DNA of 9,500 nt, from positions 1 through 9,500 of the forward strand of contig JACPVB010000244.1 in the NCBI GenBank assembly GCA_016191985.1, written 5' to 3'. Origin of the DNA: Chloroflexota bacterium. GTDB lineage: Bacteria > Chloroflexota > Anaerolineae > Anaerolineales > Villigracilaceae. The notes below the pieces were generated by a model. The model ran no database searches. It saw only the letters and a program-made list of their open reading frames with translations, and was not told the origin of the DNA. Positions 5,316 through 9,500 of this stretch are shown piece by piece; the first letter of the stretch is position 1, and each line of letters begins with the position of its first letter. Both the position numbers and the translations under genes were made by a program.

Positions 5316-5966
5316 TTATTTCTTCAATGCTACGAGCAGTTCTTTTGTTACCTGCTCAACAGTTTGCATTCCATCAATCTCGACCAGCTTGCCGTCTTTT
5401 CGATAGTACTCGACCAAAGGAATGGTCTGCTCAAGATAAACGTGGATTCGTTTTGTGACCGTTTCTATCTTATCATCATCACGCTGGTACAACTCGGAGC
5501 CATCTATATCGCACACACCAGCCTTTTTCGGCGGGCTGAATTTTTGATGGTAGATGTGCCCCTCTGCACGGCATGTCCAACGTCCGCTGACACGTTCGAT
5601 GAGAACGGACTCATCGCCCGTGATGTATGGAACCACATCTACGTGACTGCCGAATTCAGACAACATTGTTTCGAGCGCGTCGGCCTGGGCCGGGGTGCGG
5701 GGAAATCCGTCCAGGATCGCACCAGCTTCACAGTCTGGGCGGGAGATGCGGTCTCGAATCATGCTGATGGTCACACCGTCCGGCACCAGCTCGCCTTTAT
5801 CCATGAAGGATTTGGCGAGCTTGCCGAGTTCTGTTTGATTTTTAAGGTTCTCGCGAAAGAGATCACCTGAGGAAACATGCGCGAGTTTTGTCGTTTCGGC
5901 CAAAATTTTGGCCTGGGTTCCTTTACCAACACCGGGGGGACCGAGCAGGACGATAAAGGTCGCCAT
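5316..5966 (-). CDS. adk: Adenylate kinase, long (LID-containing) form
   Basis: Catalyses ATP + AMP to 2 ADP in the cytosol. The 216-residue protein has the P-loop GPPGVGKGTQ (9–18), the AMP-binding segment SSGDLFREN (32–40), DGFPRT (86–91, with the AMP-contact Arg90), Arg129 in SGRW, and the LID domain (about 128–165) ending QRDDD. The LID positions that are four cysteines in zinc-binding enzymes read Cys132, Glu135, Cys152, Asp155: two cysteines kept, two acidic replacements. The ATG at 5966 lies 4 nt after AAGGAG, which itself overlaps the secY stop codon (TAAGGAG), so secY and adk translation are likely coupled. secY-adk-map is the usual order. Confidence 0.97.
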   Translation of the reverse strand: MATFIVLLGPPGVGKGTQAKILAETTKLAHVSSGDLFRENLKNQTELGKLAKSFMDKGELVPDGVTISMIRDRISRPDCEAGAILDGFPRTPAQADALETMLSEFGSHVDVVPYITGDESVLIERVSGRWTCRAEGHIYHQKFSPPKKAGVCDIDGSELYQRDDDKIETVTKRIHVYLEQTIPLVEYYRKDGKLVEIDGMQTVEQVTKELLVALKK

Positions 5967-5974
5967 AAGACTCC

Positions 5975-7354
5975 TTAGCGGACGAGCAATGAATCTTGAT
6001 AGCCGTGGAGCTTTAGTTCGGCATCAATGTTTTGGAAAGTGTCACGTACCACGCCGACTACGATGAGCAAACCTGAAGATGATACCAGGAAGATGCCAGT
6101 CTGCGAACTTGCCGCAGACAGGCCAAACGCGCTCAATAATAGTCCGAGCAGGAATGGCATGATGGCGACAACGCCGAGGAACACGGCACCAACCAGAGTG
6201 ATGCGTCTCTGAACCGTGCTTAAATATTTTTGAGTTGGGGCACCGGTATGCACTCCGGGGACGGTCGCGCCGACTTTCTTCAGGTTGTCTCCGTAATTCT
6301 GCTGGTCGAACAAGACCGAGGTGTAGAAGAAGGTGAAAATGACAACCATGAAAAAGTAAAGCGTCCAGTAACCCCAGTTGCTTGTACCGGTGGCGCCAAA
6401 GAAGTTTTGAACTCCAGCAAAAAATTCAGCGACAGCCTGGTTTTCACTTTGTGTGAAATAGCTGGCTACAATGGTTGGAAATTGCAAAATGGCGCTTGCA
6501 AAGATCAACGGGATCATGCCGGAGAGGTTTACCATCAAAGGCAGGGTGCCCTTAACCGGCATGGACATGCGATTGCCCATGCGTCGTCCAGGGTACATGA
6601 CTGGCACATTGCGGCGTCCCTGCTGGACGTAGACGATTGCAAACACTGTGAAAACAATGACTACAATGGTGAGTATAAGCATGACCCAGCGCGTCTGTTC
6701 ATCGGCAAGCAGTGACGCAAGATTGGAAGGCAATTGCGAAACGATACCTGCAAAGATGACGAGGGAAAGTCCTTGCCCGCGAATGCCATATTCGGAGATC
6801 AATTCACCCAGCCAAATGGCAAACATGGTACCGGCTGTCATGGCAAGCAGGACGGTTGTGGATTGCAGCCACGTATCTGCCGCAAAGCCAAAGGGGAGGA
6901 TTTTCTCCCCAATTGCCTGAAGTGAAAGGGAATTAAAAATGTTGATCTGCCCGATTGCGGAAAGCGCGGCCATCGGCACGGCAAGGTAATACGTCCACTT
7001 TTCCTGCCAACGGCGTCCTTCACGGGGGTCCTCCTGCATTCTGCGCTGCAAGGAGGGAATGATCGGAATTAACAGTTGCAGAATAATCTGGGCGGTGATG
7101 TACGGATACACACCCATGGATAACAAAGAGAAATTTGAAACCGTGCCACCTGAAAGTAAATCAAGGAAGCCCAGGAAATTTCCCTGGCCCGAAGCCGAGT
7201 TGCGGAAAGCGGCAAGTATTTCAAAGTTCACACCTGGCGCGGGTACATTGGCCGCAAGTCTGTAAATCGCCAAAATAACGAAGGTGATGATCAGTTTGCG
7301 GCGAATGTCTTCCGACTTCCAGAGGTAACGCCAGCCTGAAAAGGTGGTCTTCAT
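5975..7354 (-). CDS. secY: Preprotein translocase channel subunit SecY
   Basis: SecY forms the protein-conducting channel of the inner membrane with SecE and SecG. The 459-residue protein shows ten hydrophobic segments at about 20–40, 73–96, 121–140, 164–183, 196–215, 223–243, 272–297, 328–348, 384–404 and 420–435. A Gly/Ser/Leu-rich plug-like region lies at 55–72. The cytoplasmic loop C4 contains QQGRRNVPVMYPGRR (244–258) and loop C5 contains DNLKKVGATVPG (356–367), both recognisable family motifs. In C5 the usual PGIRPG reads PGVHTG, with His369 where the conserved Arg is expected. The ATG at 7354 has AAAGGA about 9 nt upstream. It follows rplO by 22 nt and precedes adk by 8 nt. Confidence 0.97.
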   Translation of the reverse strand: MKTTFSGWRYLWKSEDIRRKLIITFVILAIYRLAANVPAPGVNFEILAAFRNSASGQGNFLGFLDLLSGGTVSNFSLLSMGVYPYITAQIILQLLIPIIPSLQRRMQEDPREGRRWQEKWTYYLAVPMAALSAIGQINIFNSLSLQAIGEKILPFGFAADTWLQSTTVLLAMTAGTMFAIWLGELISEYGIRGQGLSLVIFAGIVSQLPSNLASLLADEQTRWVMLILTIVVIVFTVFAIVYVQQGRRNVPVMYPGRRMGNRMSMPVKGTLPLMVNLSGMIPLIFASAILQFPTIVASYFTQSENQAVAEFFAGVQNFFGATGTSNWGYWTLYFFMVVIFTFFYTSVLFDQQNYGDNLKKVGATVPGVHTGAPTQKYLSTVQRRITLVGAVFLGVVAIMPFLLGLLLSAFGLSAASSQTGIFLVSSSGLLIVVGVVRDTFQNIDAELKLHGYQDSLLVR

Positions 7355-7376
7355 GCAAAGTATCCTTTATTAAGGG

Positions 7377-7832
7377 TTAGGCGATCAATTCAACAGTGCC
7401 GCCAGCCTTTTCGATCTTGGCTTTGGCGCCAGCACTGACGCGATGTACGCGAATCTTGAGGGCTACGGTAATCTCTCCGCGGCCCAGAACAACTGTCGGG
7501 TTGCGTGAATCGCGCAGGAGATGAGCTTTTTCGAGGGCTTCCGGTGTCACTTCCTCATTGGCTTTGAAAGCCTGAGAGAGTTGATCCAGATTCACTTCGT
7601 TGAAGAATACCTGATTGGGGGGAGTAAATCCTTCACCACGAATGAACGGCAGGCGGCGGAAGAAAGGCAGGTTGCCGCCCTGGCGATAAGCATGGCCGCC
7701 TTCACCGGAGCGTGCGCCTGCGCCTTTGGTACCGCGGCCGGCAGTTTTACCCTGCCCCGCCGAGATGCCACGGCCCACACGCTTTCTATTCTTTTTAGAC
7801 CCAACGTTGGGTACGAGATCGTGTAGCTTCAT
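7377..7832 (-). CDS. rplO: 50S ribosomal protein L15
   Basis: L15 is a 23S rRNA binder required late in 50S assembly. The 151-residue product has the typical N terminus MKLHDLVPNVGSKKNRKRVG, followed by a long Gly/Arg-rich extended arm (about 11–50, with GRGTKGAGARSGEGG). It then has FFRRLPFIRGEGF (57–69) and a globular C-terminal domain with KIRVHRVSAGAKAKIEKAGG. The ATG at 7832 is 9 nt after the rpmD stop; the site (TAGG) overlaps that stop. Order rpmD-rplO-secY is universal among bacterial spc operons. Confidence 0.97.
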   Translation of the reverse strand: MKLHDLVPNVGSKKNRKRVGRGISAGQGKTAGRGTKGAGARSGEGGHAYRQGGNLPFFRRLPFIRGEGFTPPNQVFFNEVNLDQLSQAFKANEEVTPEALEKAHLLRDSRNPTVVLGRGEITVALKIRVHRVSAGAKAKIEKAGGTVELIA

Positions 7833-7841
7833 AATAAATAC

Positions 7842-8039
7842 CTACTCTTCGATCTTGAGCAAATGGATGATTTTGTTCAACATGCCGCGCAATGCGGGCG
7901 TATCCTTGTGCTCAACAGTTTGATGTAAACGGCGCAAACCAAGTGCTTTGACGGTGGCCTTTTGGTCTTTGGGAAAACCAATGTCACTCTTGACCCAGGT
8001 CACACGCAGGGTTTTGCCGGAAGTTTCTTTCTTAGGCAT
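7842..8039 (-). CDS. rpmD: 50S ribosomal protein L30
   Basis: Small 50S protein of 65 residues, close to the bacterial norm of about 60. The core LRVTWVKSDIGFPKDQKATV (11–30), then ALGLRRLHQTVEHKDTPALRGM, is the characteristic L30 pattern (K-S-x-I-G, then LGLRR-x-x-x-V, then G-M). A short Lys-rich N-terminal extension (MPKKETSGK) precedes it. The gene overlaps the end of rpsE by 8 nt (ATGCCTAA carries both start and stop), and its ribosome binding site, GGAGG, is inside rpsE. Tight translational coupling with rpsE is therefore likely. Confidence 0.96.
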   Translation of the reverse strand: MPKKETSGKTLRVTWVKSDIGFPKDQKATVKALGLRRLHQTVEHKDTPALRGMLNKIIHLLKIEE

Positions 8040-8580
8040 GTTGCTTCCTCCGCTCCCAGAACGGGACTAATTCTTCCGCCCGTTTGCCACGGCGAGCGGC
8101 TTCAAGGGCTGGTGAGCGCAGGCCGTCCAAAGCATCGAAGGTCGCCATCACCACATTGAGAACGTTCGCGCTTCCCATGGATTTGGTGAGAATGTCACGC
8201 ACGCCGGCCACTTCCAACACGGCGCGCACGCCACCAGCGGCGATAACGCCAGTCCCTGCGGACGCGGGCTTTAGGAATACTTTGGCTCCTGCCACCTTTC
8301 CGAGGGATTCATGCGGGATGGTCGTGCCAGCAACGTTCACGACACGCAAATCCTTGCGGGCGCGCTCGGAAGCCTTACGCATCGCATCGGGGACGGCGTT
8401 CGCCTTGCCAACGCCCATGCCAATGGTGCCTTTCTTATCTCCGACGACAACCGTCACACGGAAGCGGAAGCGGCGACCACCTTTGACAACTTTTGCAACA
8501 CGGGCAATTTCGATCACGCGTTCTTCAAAGGCGTCCTGCGTTTCATACTGTTGCTTTTCAGTAAATTGATTTTCTGCCAT
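8032..8580 (-). CDS. rpsE: 30S ribosomal protein S5
   Basis: S5 is a 30S body protein at the mRNA entry side, important for decoding fidelity. From the ATG at 8580 the product has 182 residues. The N-terminal double-stranded-RNA-binding domain carries RVAKVVKGGRRFRFRV (27–42) and GDKKGTIGMGVGKA. The C-terminal domain has GVIAAGGVRAVLEVAGVRD and KSMGSANVLNVVMATFDAL. An in-frame ATG at 8592 would add four residues, but GGAG (8587–8590) sits 6 nt before the 8580 ATG and no site precedes 8592, so 8580 is chosen. Upstream is a 44-nt gap with an 8-bp hairpin; downstream it overlaps rpmD by 8 nt. Confidence 0.96.
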   Translation of the reverse strand: MAENQFTEKQQYETQDAFEERVIEIARVAKVVKGGRRFRFRVTVVVGDKKGTIGMGVGKANAVPDAMRKASERARKDLRVVNVAGTTIPHESLGKVAGAKVFLKPASAGTGVIAAGGVRAVLEVAGVRDILTKSMGSANVLNVVMATFDALDGLRSPALEAARRGKRAEELVPFWERRKQHA

Positions 8581-8595
8581 ATCTTTCTCCATGCA

Positions 8596-8616
8596 GTAAC
8601 GAAACTAGTTCGTTAC
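8596..8616 (-). promoter_or_regulatory. Hairpin between rplR and rpsE
   Basis: Perfect 8-bp inverted repeat, GTAACGAA (8596–8603) and TTCGTTAC (8609–8616), with a 5-nt loop. In the mRNA it starts 8 nt after the rplR stop and ends 5 nt before the rpsE ribosome binding site (GGAG, 8587–8590). No U tract follows, so it is not an intrinsic terminator. The position suggests control of rpsE translation or an RNA-processing site, which is inference. Confidence 0.55.
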
Positions 8617-8624
8617 AGAACATT

Positions 8625-8990
8625 TTAGAATTGCAAGCCACCTTCGCGCGCGCCATCGGCCAATGCCTTAACCCGCCCGACATAACGAAAACCGCCGCGA
8701 TCAAACACAACAGAGGAAATTCCCTTGGATTTGGCGCGCTCTGCAACTGCCTGGCCAATAGCCTTGGCCTGCTCGGTTTTCTTCATACCCTTCATTTTCT
8801 CACGCAGGTCCTTGTCCACTGTAGAGGCTGAAACCAGAGTATTTCCCTGGATATCATCAATGATCTGGGCATAGATCCCGCTGAGACTCTTGAACACATT
8901 CAAGCGTGGACGGCCCAGCGTGCCAGAAACATGCTTGCGAACGCGCGTATGGCGGCGCTCACGAGCGAGAGAACGATTCTTGTTAGCCAT
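8625..8990 (-). CDS. rplR: 50S ribosomal protein L18
   Basis: L18 binds 5S rRNA and, with L5, anchors it to the 50S central protuberance. The 121-residue product has the basic N-terminal tail (NKNRSLARERRHTRVRKHV), GRPRLNVFKS (26–35), then IYAQIIDD and TLVSAST, and the C-terminal AKSKGISSVVFDRGGFRYVG-type segment ending ALADGAREGGLQF, all hallmarks of bacterial L18. The ATG at 8990 is 3 nt after the rplF stop, with AAAGGAG inside the end of rplF as ribosome binding site. Length and order are standard. Confidence 0.97.
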   Translation of the reverse strand: MANKNRSLARERRHTRVRKHVSGTLGRPRLNVFKSLSGIYAQIIDDIQGNTLVSASTVDKDLREKMKGMKKTEQAKAIGQAVAERAKSKGISSVVFDRGGFRYVGRVKALADGAREGGLQF

Positions 8991-8993
8991 GGG

Positions 8994-9500
8994 TTACTTG
9001 GCTCCTTTCCCGGCCTTGCCAGCTTTGCGGCGAACACGCTCGCCAAGATAGCGCAAACCTTTACCGTGGTACGGCTCAGGCGGACGTACTTCGCGAATAT
9101 TCGCCGCCACCTGACCAACCAGTTCCTTATCAAAACCCGTCACCTTGATCTGGCGGGTCTTCGCATCTGTTTCAAATGACACCCCCGCCGGTGGATCCAT
9201 CTTGACCGGGTGTGAATAACCGACAAACAGGGCAAGTTTCTTTCCATCCATTTCGGCGCGGTATCCCACGCCCTCCACTTCCAGAACCACTTCAAAACCC
9301 TTGCTAACGCCGTGGATCATATTTGCAAGCACAGCGCGCGTAGTGCCATGCAGGGCACGTTCCGCGGGATCTTCGGAATTGCGGGTGATATTCAACTGAT
9401 TATTTTCCATTTTGATACCGATCAATTTGGAAAATTCACGCTGCAACTCACCTTTCGGACCCTTTACGCGAACCTTGGAGCCATTCAGCTCCACCTGCAC
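8994..9500 (-). CDS. rplF: 50S ribosomal protein L6, 5' end outside the window
   Basis: L6 is a 50S protein near the factor-binding site, made of two similar alpha/beta domains. The visible 169 codons (168 residues plus stop) cover nearly all of it. The right edge falls in the first domain at VQVELNGSKVRVKGPKGEL, so about 10–15 N-terminal residues (normally of the type MSRIGK-x-P-I-x-x-P) are missing. The GTG at the edge is an internal valine codon, not a start. The first domain includes RALHGTTRAVLANMI. The second begins with FEVVLEVEGVGYRAEM and ends with the L6 signature PPEPYHGKGLRYLGE and a Lys/Arg-rich tail. rplR starts 3 nt after its stop. Confidence 0.96.
   Translation of the reverse strand: MQVELNGSKVRVKGPKGELQREFSKLIGIKMENNQLNITRNSEDPAERALHGTTRAVLANMIHGVSKGFEVVLEVEGVGYRAEMDGKKLALFVGYSHPVKMDPPAGVSFETDAKTRQIKVTGFDKELVGQVAANIREVRPPEPYHGKGLRYLGERVRRKAGKAGKGAK

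Noticed and set aside
4766..5458. 230-codon open frame on the plus strand across map and adk
   Set aside because: It lies opposite two well-supported conserved genes and no recognisable motif appears in its translation. Best explained as a shadow of the minus-strand coding frames.
1..9500. Intrinsic terminators, tRNA genes, CRISPR arrays, insertion sequences or a novel accessory system
   Set aside because: None of the hairpins is followed by a U tract, and no tRNA-like, spacer-repeat or transposase signals were seen; nearly every base belongs to conserved housekeeping genes.

Overview
The window is a continuous run of 17 co-oriented genes, all on the minus strand. It is the distal part of a fused spc–alpha–L13 ribosomal protein cluster in a bacterium. 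In the direction of transcription (high to low coordinates) the order is rplF (5' end outside the window), rplR, rpsE, rpmD, rplO, secY, adk, map, rpmJ, rpsM, rpsK, rpsD, rpoA, rplQ, truA, rplM, rpsI (only its first 15 codons inside the window). Protein features and the order rplQ-truA-rplM-rpsI without intervening ECF transporter genes suggest a Chloroflexota bacterium, probably Anaerolineae. That placement is inference from memory of such clusters and was not checked by a search.

Right part (about 9500–7380): large- and small-subunit proteins L6, L18, S5, L30 and L15, packed with gaps of -8 to 44 nt. Middle (about 7354–4489): the protein-export channel SecY, adenylate kinase and methionine aminopeptidase, the usual housekeeping insert between the spc and alpha blocks. 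Next (about 4488–1330): L36, S13, S11, S4, RNA polymerase alpha and L17. Left end (about 1276–1): the tRNA pseudouridine synthase TruA, then the L13–S9 pair. No intrinsic terminator was found between the genes, so long read-through transcripts are likely.

Most of the window is conserved housekeeping DNA, and I see no new gene system in it. The signals worth a second look are in gaps and in a few unusual residues. infA (IF-1) is absent from its usual place between map and rpmJ; the 105-nt gap there holds a good sigma70-type promoter (TGGACG-17-TATAAT) and a leader hairpin. A period-7 degenerate tandem repeat (TAGCNNT) sits directly against the truA start. Perfect 8-bp-stem hairpins precede rpoA and rpsE. 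The Adk LID has two acidic residues where a Cys4 zinc site would have cysteines. SecY has His-Thr in place of the conserved Arg-Pro of cytoplasmic loop C5. S4 carries a glycine-rich insertion. No intergenic stretch exceeds 300 bases; the longest is the 105-nt map–rpmJ gap.
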